Shown in pieces: positions 9,324 through 18,681 of a stretch of 64,000 bases of DNA. The stretch lies in NCBI RefSeq assembly GCF_000382045.1, contig NZ_KB907450.1:310001-374000 (forward strand), given 5' to 3'. The position numbers and the translations under genes were made by a program. The first letter of the stretch is position 1. Each line of letters begins with the position of its first letter. The notes under the pieces were generated by a model that did no database searches, was not told the DNA's origin, and saw only the letters and a list, made by a program, of their open reading frames with translations. This DNA is from Variovorax atrisoli 110B (GTDB taxonomy: Bacteria; Pseudomonadota; Gammaproteobacteria; Burkholderiales; Burkholderiaceae_C).

Positions 9324-12300
9324 ATGGACGTAGCTTCGATCAAACAGAACAAATGGGTGCGGCGTGGGATCGTCGCTTTGCTTGCGCTCCTGGCCTTCTG
9401 GGTCATCGCATGGCTGGCGGTGCCGCCGATCGCCAAGAGCCAGCTCCAGAAGATCGCAAGCGAGAAACTCGGCAGGCAGGTCACCGTCGGCAAGATCGAC
9501 TTCAAGCCCTGGACCCTCGAACTCACGCTGAACGACCTGCGCGTCGCCACCGCCGACGGCAGCAAGCCGCAGGTGGCCGTCAACCGCATCTACGCCGACG
9601 CCGAGCTGCAGTCGATCTTCCGCCTCGCACCGGTGATCGACGCCGTCACCATCGACGGCCCGGCCATCCTGCTCACGCACCTGGCCGACGGCAAATACGA
9701 CATCGACGACATCCTGGCCAAGCTCTCGGCCGGGCCGCCGCCCGACCCGAACGCCAAGCCTGCGCGCTTCGCCATCTACAACATCGCCATCAATGGCGGC
9801 TCGGTCGACTTCGACGACCAGACCGTCAAGCGCAAGCACGAGCTGCGCGACTTCGTGCTGAAGGTGCCTTTCCTGAGCAACCTCGATTCCAAGCGCGACG
9901 TCAACACCGAACCCAAGCTCGCGTTCGCGCTCAACGGCAGCAAGTTCGACTCGGCCGCCTTCACCACGCCTTTCGCCGACAGCCGCAAGACCGACGCCCA
10001 CGTGCAGTTCAAGGGGCTCGACCTGATGCCCTACCTCGGCTACATCCCCGGCGGGCTGCCGGTGAAGCTGCAGGCGGGCAGCCTCGATGCGGATCTGAAG
10101 ATCGCCTTCGAGCAGGCGGCCACCACCGGCCTGAAGATCACCGGCACCGTGGAGGCCCACGCCACCAAGGTGGCCGACGCGCGAGGCCGCGACCTGCTGG
10201 CCTTCGACTCGCTCAAGCTGGGGCTGGCCGACGTTCGGCCGCTGGAGTCGGCGTTTCACCTCAGCGAGGTCGCGCTGGCCAATCCGCAGCTGGCGGTGGC
10301 GCGCGACGCGGCCGGCAAGCTCAACCTGCTGGCCACCGACCCGGCCACCGGCGCGGCGGAAAAGGTCGCTGCGCCGCCCGCAGCGGCGGCGAGCGCACCG
10401 GCCGCGGCAGGCCAGCCGGCGCAGAAGCCGGCGCTCAAGGTGCAGGTCGACAAGGTCGCACTGAGTGGTGGCCGCATCGGCTGGCGCGACGAGACCGTCA
10501 ATCCGGCCGCCGCCGTGGACCTCACCGGCCTCGGAATCGACGTGTCGGGCGTCACCTGGCCGATGGAGAAGCCCGCCGAGTTCAGTGGCAGCACCGCCAT
10601 CGCAGGCGCTTCGCTCAAGTTCAAGGGCAGCGCCACCGACAAGGTGGCCGACGTGCAGACCGAGGTCGAGGCATTGCCGCTCTCGCTGGCGGCGCCCTAC
10701 CTGGCGCAGAGCCTTGAACCCACGCTCGACGGCAAGCTCAGCGGCCAGATCGACATCGCATGGGCCCAGCCCGACCTGAAGTTCAAGGCGCGCCGCGTCG
10801 CCGCCGACGGCCTGGCGCTGACCCAGGGCAAGACCGCGCTGGCGAGCGTCGGTCGCTTCGAGCTCGTCGATGCCGAGGCCGACATGACGAAGCACACGCT
10901 GAACGTGGCTTCGTTCACCGCGACCAATCCCAAGATCCGCGTCGAGCGCGACAGCGAGAAGCGCTGGATGTTTGAACGCTGGCTCAAGACACCGGCCGGA
11001 GGCGGTGCCACGAAGGAAGCCGAGGCGAAGGTCGCCGCGCCCAAGCCCGCGGCCGCCGAGGCGCCCCAGCCCGGCGCCAACACCAAGCCGTGGGCGCTGA
11101 CCATCGGCACGCTGGCGGTCGACAACGGCGCGCTCTCCTATTCAGACAAGGCCGGCGCCGCCCCGGTGACGGTGGAAGTCACTGCCTTCAAGCTGCACGC
11201 CCAGAAGCTGGCGCCCGAAACCAGCGCGACCTCGCCGCTGGAGGTGTCGGGCCGCATCGGCTCCGGGCGCTCCGACCCGGGCCGCTTCGACTACAAGGGC
11301 AACATCGTGCTCAAGCCGCTGGCGGCCGAGGGCAGGGTCGAGATCGCGTCGTTCCCGGCGCACGCCTTCAAGGCCTACTACGCCGACGCGCTCAACATCG
11401 ACATCCGCCGTGCCTTCGCGAGCTATCGCGGCACGGTGCGCTACGCGACCTCGCCCGCAGGCATGAGCGTGAAGCTGGCCGGCGACACCGCGCTCGACGA
11501 CTTCCGCGCCAACAGCGTCTCGCTGACCCAGTCGCCCGGATTCGACCGCAACAACAACCAGTTGCTGAGCTGGAAGACGCTGAGCCTGCGCGGACTGCAG
11601 GTCAGCATGGCGCCCAATACGCCACCGAACGTGGACGTGCGCGAGACCACGCTGACCGACTTCTTCGCCCGCGTGATCGTCGACCCGACCGGTCGCCTGA
11701 ATCTGCTGAGCCTGACGAAGAAGGGCGAAGCGGAAGCCGCTGCCGCAGCGGCGGCCGCTGGAGAGGCCAGCACGCGCAAGGGCCCGGATGGGGCGACCAC
11801 CACGACGACGGCCGCCAAGGCATCTTCGCCGAAGGCTTCCGCCGGCAGGCCGATGTCGGCCGAGGAAATGGTCGGCGCAGGGCCGGAACCCGCGAAGCCG
11901 GTGGCGGCCGCGACCGCCGCCGCCCCGGCGGCCCCCGCCGATGCGGGGCTGGCGCCGGTCATCAACTTCGGCCCGATGAGCCTGGTCAACGGCAAGATCG
12001 ATTTCACCGACCTGTTCGTCAAGCCCAATTACTCGGCCGACCTGAGCGAGCTGACCGGCAAGCTCAGTTCCTTCTCGTCCAACCCGCCAAAGGGCGAGAG
12101 CGGCCGGCCTGCGCTGGCCGACCTCGAGCTGCGCGGCAAGGCGCAGCAGACCGCCGCGCTGGAGATCACGGGCAAGCTCAACCCGCTGGCCAAGCCGCTC
12201 GAACTCGACATCACCGCCAAGATGCGCGACCTCGACCTGGCGCCGCTGTCGCCGTACTCGGTGCGCTATGCCGGCCACGGCATCGAGCGCGGCAAGATGA

Positions 12301-13160
12301 GCATGGACGTCAACTACAAGGTCGCGCCCGATGGCCAGCTCACCGCCACCAACAAGCTGGTGCTCAACCAGCTGCAGTTCGGCGACGAGGTGGCCGGCTC
12401 CACCAACAGCCTGCCGGTGAAGCTGGCTGTTGCGCTGCTGGCTGACCGCAACGGCGTGATCGACGTCGACCTGCCGCTCAGCGGATCGCTCAACGACCCG
12501 CAGTTCAGCATCGGCCCGCTGATCTGGAAGGCAGTGGTCAACCTGGTCGTCAAGGCGGTGACCGCGCCGTTCAGCCTGCTCACGGGCGGCCTGGGCGGCG
12601 GCAGCGGCGAATCGAGCGCCATCACTTTCGAGGCGGGCAGCTCCGAACTCAGCGCTTCCGCCAAGGAAAGCCTCGACAAGGTCGCCAAGGCGCTGACAGA
12701 CCGGCCCACGCTGCAGATGACGGTGGTCGGCACTTCCAGCCTCGAGAAGGAACGCGACGCCTACCAGCGCCAGCGCGTGCGCCAGCTGGCCTATGCCGAG
12801 AAGCGCCGCGTCGCGGTGCGCGGCGGCCAGACTGGCACCGACGTGCCGCCCGTGACCGACGCCGAATATCCCGAGCTGCTGACTGCCGTGTACAAGCGTG
12901 CCGACATCACCAAGCCGCGCAACATCGTCGGCCTGGCCAAGGACCTCCCGCTGCAGGACATGGAAAAGCTGCTCTTCGCCAGCGTGCCCGTCGACGAGGA
13001 GTCGATGCGCCAGCTCGCGGTGGAGCGCGGTGCGGCGGTGCGCGACTACCTGCTGGCCAAGAACGTGCCGAGCGAACGGCTCTTCCTGGGCGCGGTGCGT
13101 ACCAGTGCTAGCGGCAGCGACTGGAAGCCCGGCGCCGAGCTGAGCCTCACCATGAAGTGA
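9324..13160 (+). CDS. DUF748 / AsmA-like envelope protein
   Basis: Very large protein, 1278 residues. An N-terminal membrane helix (residues 13-34, GIVALLALLAFWVIAWLAV) is followed by PPIAKSQLQKIASEKLGRQV, the usual start of AsmA/DUF748 proteins. A long repetitive beta-rich region follows, with Ala/Pro linkers near residues 350-390 and 810-870. The C-terminal part (ITFEAGSSELSASAKESLDK) resembles a degenerate OmpA-like or DUF748 end. AsmA-like proteins are thought to form bridge-like lipid conduits between the two membranes; that role is inference here. ATG 9324 is chosen by its closeness to the helix; ATG 9264 in frame is possible. The ribosome site is weak. Confidence 0.85.
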   Translation: MDVASIKQNKWVRRGIVALLALLAFWVIAWLAVPPIAKSQLQKIASEKLGRQVTVGKIDFKPWTLELTLNDLRVATADGSKPQVAVNRIYADAELQSIFRLAPVIDAVTIDGPAILLTHLADGKYDIDDILAKLSAGPPPDPNAKPARFAIYNIAINGGSVDFDDQTVKRKHELRDFVLKVPFLSNLDSKRDVNTEPKLAFALNGSKFDSAAFTTPFADSRKTDAHVQFKGLDLMPYLGYIPGGLPVKLQAGSLDADLKIAFEQAATTGLKITGTVEAHATKVADARGRDLLAFDSLKLGLADVRPLESAFHLSEVALANPQLAVARDAAGKLNLLATDPATGAAEKVAAPPAAAASAPAAAGQPAQKPALKVQVDKVALSGGRIGWRDETVNPAAAVDLTGLGIDVSGVTWPMEKPAEFSGSTAIAGASLKFKGSATDKVADVQTEVEALPLSLAAPYLAQSLEPTLDGKLSGQIDIAWAQPDLKFKARRVAADGLALTQGKTALASVGRFELVDAEADMTKHTLNVASFTATNPKIRVERDSEKRWMFERWLKTPAGGGATKEAEAKVAAPKPAAAEAPQPGANTKPWALTIGTLAVDNGALSYSDKAGAAPVTVEVTAFKLHAQKLAPETSATSPLEVSGRIGSGRSDPGRFDYKGNIVLKPLAAEGRVEIASFPAHAFKAYYADALNIDIRRAFASYRGTVRYATSPAGMSVKLAGDTALDDFRANSVSLTQSPGFDRNNNQLLSWKTLSLRGLQVSMAPNTPPNVDVRETTLTDFFARVIVDPTGRLNLLSLTKKGEAEAAAAAAAAGEASTRKGPDGATTTTTAAKASSPKASAGRPMSAEEMVGAGPEPAKPVAAATAAAPAAPADAGLAPVINFGPMSLVNGKIDFTDLFVKPNYSADLSELTGKLSSFSSNPPKGESGRPALADLELRGKAQQTAALEITGKLNPLAKPLELDITAKMRDLDLAPLSPYSVRYAGHGIERGKMSMDVNYKVAPDGQLTATNKLVLNQLQFGDEVAGSTNSLPVKLAVALLADRNGVIDVDLPLSGSLNDPQFSIGPLIWKAVVNLVVKAVTAPFSLLTGGLGGGSGESSAITFEAGSSELSASAKESLDKVAKALTDRPTLQMTVVGTSSLEKERDAYQRQRVRQLAYAEKRRVAVRGGQTGTDVPPVTDAEYPELLTAVYKRADITKPRNIVGLAKDLPLQDMEKLLFASVPVDEESMRQLAVERGAAVRDYLLAKNVPSERLFLGAVRTSASGSDWKPGAELSLTMK

Positions 13161-13235
13161 GCCAGGGGAGGGTGCGGGGAGGGCGACGCGCGGTTGGTCG
13201 GCGCTTCGTCGCACTCGCCCGGACTTGCCCGCCCC

Positions 13236-13263
13236 TTGGTTTTTCGCCTGGGCTTGCTATATA
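13236..13263 (+). promoter_or_regulatory. Possible sigma-70 promoter of the DUF349 gene
   Basis: TTGGTT, a 16-base spacer and TATATA, in an otherwise GC-rich intergenic gap about 150 bases upstream of the DUF349 start. The match is moderate; the TATATA is the only such AT block here. Confidence 0.4.
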
Positions 13264-13359
13264 TGTAGTCCGTCAGCCCCCGGCCCACGGCACCGCGCAG
13301 TGCCGCCGTTTCATGGCGGAATTCAGCGAGCGGCGCCAAGTGGGTCAAAATGTCGATCT

Positions 13360-13379
13360 GCGCCGGCCTTTGCCGGCGC
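13360..13379 (+). terminator. GC-rich hairpin in the DUF349 leader
   Basis: GCGCCGGC, loop CTTT, GCCGGCGC, followed by CTTCGCTTTC. The stem is perfect but the tail is only partly T-rich. It could end the DUF748 transcript or act as an attenuator downstream of the promoter at 13236. Confidence 0.4.
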
Positions 13380-13414
13380 CTTCGCTTTCTCCACCAAGAC
13401 AACGATTTCGCGCA

Positions 13415-16267
13415 GTGACCTCTAATTCTTCCAAGCCACACGACATTCAGGCCCTCGACACGCTCACCGGCGGCGCCTTCACCGCGCCGACCTCCGGCGA
13501 GCGCGCTGCGCGCATCCGCGACTGGCTCGCGGGCAACCCCGCGCCCGAGCAGATGCAGGAAGTCTTCAAGGAGCTGAGCGGGCGTGACAAGGGCGCCGCA
13601 CGCCTGCTGCGCGAGAAGCTCGACGAACTCAAGCGCGCCAAGGGCCAGGAGGCCATCGCCGCCGAATGGGCCCAGAAGGCGGAGGCGCTGGTCGCCCAGT
13701 CCAAGCTCAACATCGCCGATGCGCTCGCCTGGCAGCGCGATGCCGCCAAGGCCGGCGCGCCCCTGTCGCGCGAGCCGCTGGCGAGCCTGAAGCTCAAGCT
13801 GTCGGAGCGCGTCAAGGGCATCGAAGACCTGCAGCACCGCGCGCAGGTTCATCGCGAAGCCGCCGTGCTGCTGGCACAGCGCTTCGAGGTGCTGTCCACC
13901 AAGGGCTGGCAGGACGCCCAGGCCGCCGAGGAATCGCTGCGCGCCGACGTGGCGCACTGGCAGCAGCAGGCCGCCGAGATCGTGGCCGATGCCAACTGGA
14001 GCAGCCTCGACGCCAAGTTCGCACCCCAGCTCGAAGCCTCGAAGTCGCAGCTGCTCGTGGTTTCCGACGCGTTCCACAGCGCTCTGGCGCAGGCCGTTGC
14101 CGCGGCTTCCGACGCTGCAGCGCCGCTGCCGCCGGTGCCCGTGTGGGCTGACGAGTTGCGCGCCGCGCGCGGTGAGGTCGTGGCGCCCAAGCCTGCGGCG
14201 CCGGCCCGTCCGGCCGCGCCCAAGGTCGATCCGGCCGTGCGTGCCGCCGCGCAGGAGGCCGTCCAGGCTGCGCTCACCAAGCTCGAGCAGGAAACCGCCG
14301 AAGGCCATGGCAAGGCCAGCGCCGGCGCGGCTGCCGCGCTGCGCGCCGTGCTCAAGGAGCACGGCAAGCTGGTCGACGCGCCGCTCGAAGCCCGCGTGCA
14401 CGCCGCGCTGGTCGCTGCGGGCGAACTCGAAGGCTGGCAGCGCTGGAGTGCCGACAAGGTGCGCGAAGACCTGGTCGCCAAGGCCGAAGGCCTGCTGAAG
14501 CGCCCCGAAGGCCAGGCGCTGGGCGGCCGCAAGATGCAGGAAACGCTGCGCTCGCTGCGCGACCAGTGGAAGCAGGCCGACCAGGGAGGGGTGCCGAACC
14601 ACGCGTTGTGGAAGCGCTTCGATGAGGCCTGCAACGAAGCCCACAAGGTGGTCGAGGCCTGGCTCGAGAAGGTGCGCGCCGATGCGGCCGAGCACCGCGC
14701 ACTGCGCGTTGCCCTGATCGAGGAGGTCAAGGCCTGGGCCGCCGAACACGCCGGGGCCACCGACCTGAAGGCGCACAACCGCGCGCTGCACCAGTTCGCC
14801 GACCGCTGGCGCGATGCCGGCCACGTGGGCGAGAAGGTGTTCGCAGAACTGCAGCCGTTGTGGAACGAGGCTTTCGGCGCCGCCCGTGCCCCGTTCGAGA
14901 AGGCTCAGAAGGCCAGCATCGAACGCCGCCAGTCCATGATCGCCGAGGCGGCCGAGCTCGGCGCCCAGCCGGTGCTGCGCATCGATGCCGTCAAGGCGCT
15001 GCAGCAGCGCTGGCAGGCCGAAGCTCAGACCGTGCCGCTGGATCGCCGCCAGGAACAGAAGCTCTGGGATGCCTTCCGCGCGCCCATCGACGAGGCCTTC
15101 AACCGCAAGACGGCCGAGCGCGAGAAGGCCTCGGCCGCGATGAACGAGCATGACCGCCATGTGCTGGAGGCCTCCAAGGCGCTCGACGCGGCCAATGCCA
15201 CCGGCGACGCGCAGAAGATCCGCTCGGCCATCGCGCGCCTCGAAGGCGCCCTGCGCGGCGAAGCGCCGCCGCCCGCGCCGAAGGCCGACGGCCCGGCGGT
15301 CGGTGCGACCGAGATCGTGGCGCCCGGGCAGGCAGCCGCAGAATTCAGTGAAAGCGCCGAACAAGCGCCGAGCCCGGCTGATGCGGAAGCGTCTCCCGGC
15401 ACGTTCCACGAAGCAGGCGCGGCATCCGCTGCTGCCGAGGACCTGGTGGCGCCTGCCGACGGTGCCGACGCTTCGGCGCGCGCCGATGCTGCGGCGCACG
15501 ACACCGGTGAAGCCGCCGCAGCCGTCCAGGCCCCGGCTGCTGCGCCGAAGGCTCCACCCAAGCCCGTCGTTGCGATGCGCGGCGACGACCGCCCGAGCAG
15601 CAAGAAGGCCGAGGCGGCGCCTGCCGCGCGTGGCGGTGCCGGTGGCCGCTTCGGCGACCGCCGCGATGGCGGCCGTCCCGGTGCCGGCGGTCCGGGTCGT
15701 CCCGGCGGTGATCGCGGCGACCGTGGGGCTCCTCGTGGTGGCGATCGTGGCGTCCCGGGCGGCCGCTTCGGCGACCGTCCTCCGCGCGAAGACCGCGGCC
15801 CACGCCTGGGCGACGCAGCCTTCAGGGCACAGCGCGAGGCACTCGAGCGCGCCGACATGGCACTGCGGAAGCTCGCTGCCCAGGCCCATGGCGAGGCCCT
15901 GACCCAGGTGCTGGGCGCCTGGGAGCAGCGCGATGCCAGCCGCCTGCCGAGCGTGCAGGAGCTTGGCCGGGCGGTCACGCCGGCCGTGCGCAGCGGCTGG
16001 TCGCAAGCCATCGGCTCCGCGCCCACGGCTGCCGCCAACGATGCCGCCGAAGCGCTGCTGCGCCTCGAGATGGCAGCGGAGGTGCCGACGCCAGCCGAAC
16101 AACTCGAGGCGCGCCGTGCGCTGCAGCTGAAGCTGCTGACGAAGCGCGGCGACCCGGCGCCGTCGCAGACCTGGGGCCAGGACGCCGGCAAGGTGCTCGC
16201 CGCTGCGCACGACGCCGCCAGCGCACGCCGCCTGCAGAACGCGCTGAAGGCTCTGCTGCGCAAGTAA
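13415..16267 (+). CDS. DUF349 domain protein with RGG-like tail region
   Basis: Protein of 950 residues with several helical DUF349 repeats: segments such as LRDQWKQADQGGVPNHALWKRF and ALQQRWQAEAQTVPL, each about 70 residues. Its biochemical role is unknown to me. Residues about 735-800 are low complexity, rich in Gly, Arg and Asp (GGRFGDRRDGG, GDRGDRGAPRGG), resembling an RGG-type disordered RNA-binding segment. GTG 13415 (TSNSSKPHD after it) is taken as start because upstream codons in frame run through the intergenic hairpin and promoter region; the ribosome site is weak, so the start is uncertain. A strong terminator follows. Confidence 0.8.
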   Translation: MTSNSSKPHDIQALDTLTGGAFTAPTSGERAARIRDWLAGNPAPEQMQEVFKELSGRDKGAARLLREKLDELKRAKGQEAIAAEWAQKAEALVAQSKLNIADALAWQRDAAKAGAPLSREPLASLKLKLSERVKGIEDLQHRAQVHREAAVLLAQRFEVLSTKGWQDAQAAEESLRADVAHWQQQAAEIVADANWSSLDAKFAPQLEASKSQLLVVSDAFHSALAQAVAAASDAAAPLPPVPVWADELRAARGEVVAPKPAAPARPAAPKVDPAVRAAAQEAVQAALTKLEQETAEGHGKASAGAAAALRAVLKEHGKLVDAPLEARVHAALVAAGELEGWQRWSADKVREDLVAKAEGLLKRPEGQALGGRKMQETLRSLRDQWKQADQGGVPNHALWKRFDEACNEAHKVVEAWLEKVRADAAEHRALRVALIEEVKAWAAEHAGATDLKAHNRALHQFADRWRDAGHVGEKVFAELQPLWNEAFGAARAPFEKAQKASIERRQSMIAEAAELGAQPVLRIDAVKALQQRWQAEAQTVPLDRRQEQKLWDAFRAPIDEAFNRKTAEREKASAAMNEHDRHVLEASKALDAANATGDAQKIRSAIARLEGALRGEAPPPAPKADGPAVGATEIVAPGQAAAEFSESAEQAPSPADAEASPGTFHEAGAASAAAEDLVAPADGADASARADAAAHDTGEAAAAVQAPAAAPKAPPKPVVAMRGDDRPSSKKAEAAPAARGGAGGRFGDRRDGGRPGAGGPGRPGGDRGDRGAPRGGDRGVPGGRFGDRPPREDRGPRLGDAAFRAQREALERADMALRKLAAQAHGEALTQVLGAWEQRDASRLPSVQELGRAVTPAVRSGWSQAIGSAPTAAANDAAEALLRLEMAAEVPTPAEQLEARRALQLKLLTKRGDPAPSQTWGQDAGKVLAAAHDAASARRLQNALKALLRK

Positions 16268-16292
16268 GGCGCAGGTCGCTTCCTCCATGAAA

Positions 16293-16318
16293 AAGGCGCC
16301 CCGCGGGGCGCCTTTTCT
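16293..16318. terminator. Bidirectional intrinsic terminator
   Basis: AAGGCGCCCC, GC, GGGGCGCCTT with an A-run on the left and TTTTCTTTTT on the right. It can end both the DUF349 transcript (+) and the convergent membrane-protein gene (-). Confidence 0.9.
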
Positions 16319-16352
16319 TTTTCGTTTCAGGCCGGTCGGGACCCGGCCCGGC

Positions 16353-16949
16353 TCAGACCTTCTCTCCGATGGCCGGCGTCTGCACGGCGCCGGCCTGCTC
16401 GGCCAGGTAGCCGTCGCGGATCTTCCGGCGGACCAGCAGCCCGCCGATGCCCAGCAGCAGCGCGAGTGCGCCGACGATCAGCGTGCCCTTGTCGGTCGCG
16501 CTCGAGGCGGCCGCCTTGTCCTTCACCTCCATGATCTTCTGCACGTCGGCCAGCGACACCACGGGCTTGCCCTTGAGCGTCACTTCGTAGACCAGGTTGT
16601 TGTCCGAGGGATCGACCCTCACCTCGACGGCTTCGTCGATCAGCGGCTCGAGCTTGCTGCGGCCGACCGCGTAGTCGACGCGCCATTTCTCGGTGTTGCC
16701 ATCGGCCAGTTTCGCGTCGAGCACGAAGTAGCGGCGCGTGCTGGTGCCGCCGCGACGGCGCTTGGTGGTCTCGGTGACCTCGCTGCCGCTGAAGATCGTG
16801 CCGCTTTTCGCGACGAGGTCCTCGACGGCCGTGCCGTGCGTATCGGAGCTTGCCTTGAACTGCGCATACGCGGCCCAGCCCAGGATGCCGATGCCGAACA
16901 CCAGCGCGATCCATGCCTTGCCCGTGAGTTGATAGAGCCAGTCCCTCAT
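16353..16949 (-). CDS. Hypothetical two-helix membrane protein
   Basis: Protein of 198 residues that I do not recognise by name. A membrane helix near residues 13-31 (WIALVFGIGILGWAAYA) is followed by a soluble domain of about 120 residues. A second helix lies near 154-173 (GTLIVGALALLLGIGGLLV), and the C-terminus is short and charged. The layout resembles DUF3592-type proteins, with a periplasmic domain between two helices, but I cannot confirm that family. It is a single gene convergent with the DUF349 gene across a shared terminator, and 94 bases downstream of the mtfA stop. Confidence 0.7.
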   Translation of the reverse strand: MRDWLYQLTGKAWIALVFGIGILGWAAYAQFKASSDTHGTAVEDLVAKSGTIFSGSEVTETTKRRRGGTSTRRYFVLDAKLADGNTEKWRVDYAVGRSKLEPLIDEAVEVRVDPSDNNLVYEVTLKGKPVVSLADVQKIMEVKDKAAASSATDKGTLIVGALALLLGIGGLLVRRKIRDGYLAEQAGAVQTPAIGEKV

Positions 16950-17002
16950 GTTGTGTACCTTTTTGGACGAGTTGATAACCCGTCGATGTTAAGGGTTGAA
17001 TC

Positions 17003-17019
17003 GCTATCAAATGGATAGC
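17003..17019. repeat. Short palindromic extragenic repeat
   Basis: GCTATC, AAATG, GATAGC between the mtfA stop and the membrane-protein start. Similar GCTATCAAAT-type palindromes are, as I recall, scattered through Comamonadaceae intergenic regions. It may also be a regulatory dyad of the gene at 16949. Confidence 0.4.
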
Positions 17020-17043
17020 TGACAACTGAGTCTGGGTGTGGGC

Positions 17044-17835
17044 TTAAGGCTGTTTAGGAAGAAAGAATTCGTCGAAGATCGCCAGCACTCCAGGGAAGTC
17101 CCGCGCGAAGTTCGGGCGGTTCACGAAGTAGGCCTCGCAAGCCACCGCGAAGAACTCGCTGATCGAGGTGGCGCCGTAGGCATCGAGCCACGGCGCCTCG
17201 GTGCCGAAGCGTTCGGCCTTGATGGTCTGCTCGCGGAAGTCTTCGTAGGCGGGCTGCAGCACGGCCAGCCAGGCCTCGCGGGCCGCGCGCGAGCTGCGCT
17301 GACCGGCGAAGCCCGGCGGCAGCGGCGGACAGCCGTTGGCCTCGCCGTTGCGCATGTCGATCTTGTGGGCGAACTCGTGGATCACGACGTTGTAGCCGCG
17401 CTCGCTGGTGATGCTGCTGGCCAGCACGTCGTCCCAGCTCAGCATGACGGGGCCGCGGTCCATGGCCTCGCCGGCGACGACTTCGCCGTATTCGTGCACC
17501 ACCTGCGCTTCGTCGACCACCTTGCGCCGCGCCACCACCTCGGAGCGATGCACGACGATGCCGACGAAATCGTCGTACCAGTTCAGCCCGCCCTTCAGGT
17601 GCAGCACCGGCAGCACCGCCTGGGCCGCGATTGCCAGCGCGACCTCGTTGGTGATGGTGAAGCCCTTGGCGCCGTGGAATTCCTTGTCGCGCAGGAACTC
17701 GGCCGTGAGTGTGCGCAGCCGCTGGCGGTCGGACTCGGGCAGCGCCCCCAGGAAGGCATAGCGCCGCAGCGTGGCCTGCCAGGCGGCTTCGGGGATCGGG
17801 GGCAGGGCGCGCAGGCGGCGCAGCCACTTGAACAT
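17044..17835 (-). CDS. mtfA: MtfA-family zinc peptidase
   Basis: M90-family zinc metallopeptidase, 263 residues. The HExxH zinc motif is visible as HEFAHKIDM, and further conserved parts are LSWDDVL and the C-terminal EFFAVACEAYF (third zinc ligand Glu). In enteric bacteria MtfA binds the glucose repressor Mlc; betaproteobacterial homologues are mostly uncharacterised, so that role is not assumed. Start at ATG 17835 (MFKWLRRLR) rather than an upstream in-frame codon inside lpxH. It lies 17 bases after the lpxH stop, last in a TPR-ppiA-ppiB-lpxH-mtfA cluster. Confidence 0.88.
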   Translation of the reverse strand: MFKWLRRLRALPPIPEAAWQATLRRYAFLGALPESDRQRLRTLTAEFLRDKEFHGAKGFTITNEVALAIAAQAVLPVLHLKGGLNWYDDFVGIVVHRSEVVARRKVVDEAQVVHEYGEVVAGEAMDRGPVMLSWDDVLASSITSERGYNVVIHEFAHKIDMRNGEANGCPPLPPGFAGQRSSRAAREAWLAVLQPAYEDFREQTIKAERFGTEAPWLDAYGATSISEFFAVACEAYFVNRPNFARDFPGVLAIFDEFFLPKQP

Positions 17836-17852
17836 CGTCGTCGGCGGCGCGG

Positions 17853-18641
17853 CTAGCGCAGGTCGACGCGCTGCGCGCCGGCGGGCGAGAGGCACAGCAG
17901 CTGCGCGCGCGGAGGATGCGCGGCGGCATCCCAGTCGCTCAGCACGATGCGGCGCAGGCCGTCGCCCAGGTCATGGTCGGCAGGCCGGTGGGTGTGGCCG
18001 TGCACCAGCGCGTGGGCATTCGCCTGCCGCAGCCAGTCGCGCGCGGCCGGCGTATCGACGTCGGCCCAGACCATCGACGGGTTGCGCTTGCGGTCTTCGC
18101 TCTGCACGCGCATGGAACGCGCGAGCGCGCGGCGCTCTTCGAGGGGGCGGGCGAGGAACGCGGCCTGCCATCCGGGCGTGCGAACCTGGGCGCGGAACTT
18201 CAGGTATTCCGTGTCTTCCAGGCAGAGGATGTCGCCGTGACTCAGCAGCCAGCGCTGGCCGTGCAGCACCAGCACGGTCGGGTCATCGAGCAGCGTGATG
18301 TTGCATTGCGCCGCGAAGGCGGGGCCGACGAGGAAGTCGCGGTTGCCGTGCATGAAGAACACCGGCAGGCGCTGCGCGGTGCGGCGCAGAAGCTCGGCGC
18401 ACTGGGCCTCGAAGGTCGCGGGCTCGCCGGGCTGCGCGGCGGAATCGTCGCCCACCCACACCTCGAACAGGTCGCCGAGGATGAAGAGCGCGTCCGCCGG
18501 CGTGGTCTGCAGATAGCCCCGCCAGGCCTCGAAGGTGGCGGGGTCGCCGGCCTGCAGGTGCAGGTCGGAGATGAGGTCGACCGTGCGCCACCCGGGCGGC
18601 GCCACCAGCTCAGCGAAAGCCGGGTTCGCCGCCATGCTCAT
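17853..18641 (-). CDS. lpxH: UDP-2,3-diacylglucosamine diphosphatase
   Basis: Cytoplasmic, membrane-peripheral metallophosphoesterase, fourth step of lipid A synthesis: it hydrolyses UDP-2,3-diacylglucosamine to lipid X and UMP. The family metal motifs are all present: ISDLHLQ, GDLFEVWVGDD, HGNRDF, LSHGD and the C-terminal HGHTHRP. 262 residues, normal length. Two in-frame ATGs (18641, 18635) are equally placed; no strong ribosome site is seen, so translation may be coupled to ppiB 40 bases upstream. It implies the host makes LPS, which fits a Gram-negative. Confidence 0.95.
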   Translation of the reverse strand: MSMAANPAFAELVAPPGWRTVDLISDLHLQAGDPATFEAWRGYLQTTPADALFILGDLFEVWVGDDSAAQPGEPATFEAQCAELLRRTAQRLPVFFMHGNRDFLVGPAFAAQCNITLLDDPTVLVLHGQRWLLSHGDILCLEDTEYLKFRAQVRTPGWQAAFLARPLEERRALARSMRVQSEDRKRNPSMVWADVDTPAARDWLRQANAHALVHGHTHRPADHDLGDGLRRIVLSDWDAAAHPPRAQLLCLSPAGAQRVDLR

Positions 18642-18681
18642 GCTGCCGGCGTCGTTGCCGCCGAGCTGGCCCGGTCGAGGA

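Noticed and set aside
13046..16288. Very long minus-strand open frame opposite the DUF349 gene
   Set aside because: Mirror frame of a high-GC gene; composition rich in Arg, Gly and Ala and no recognisable family.
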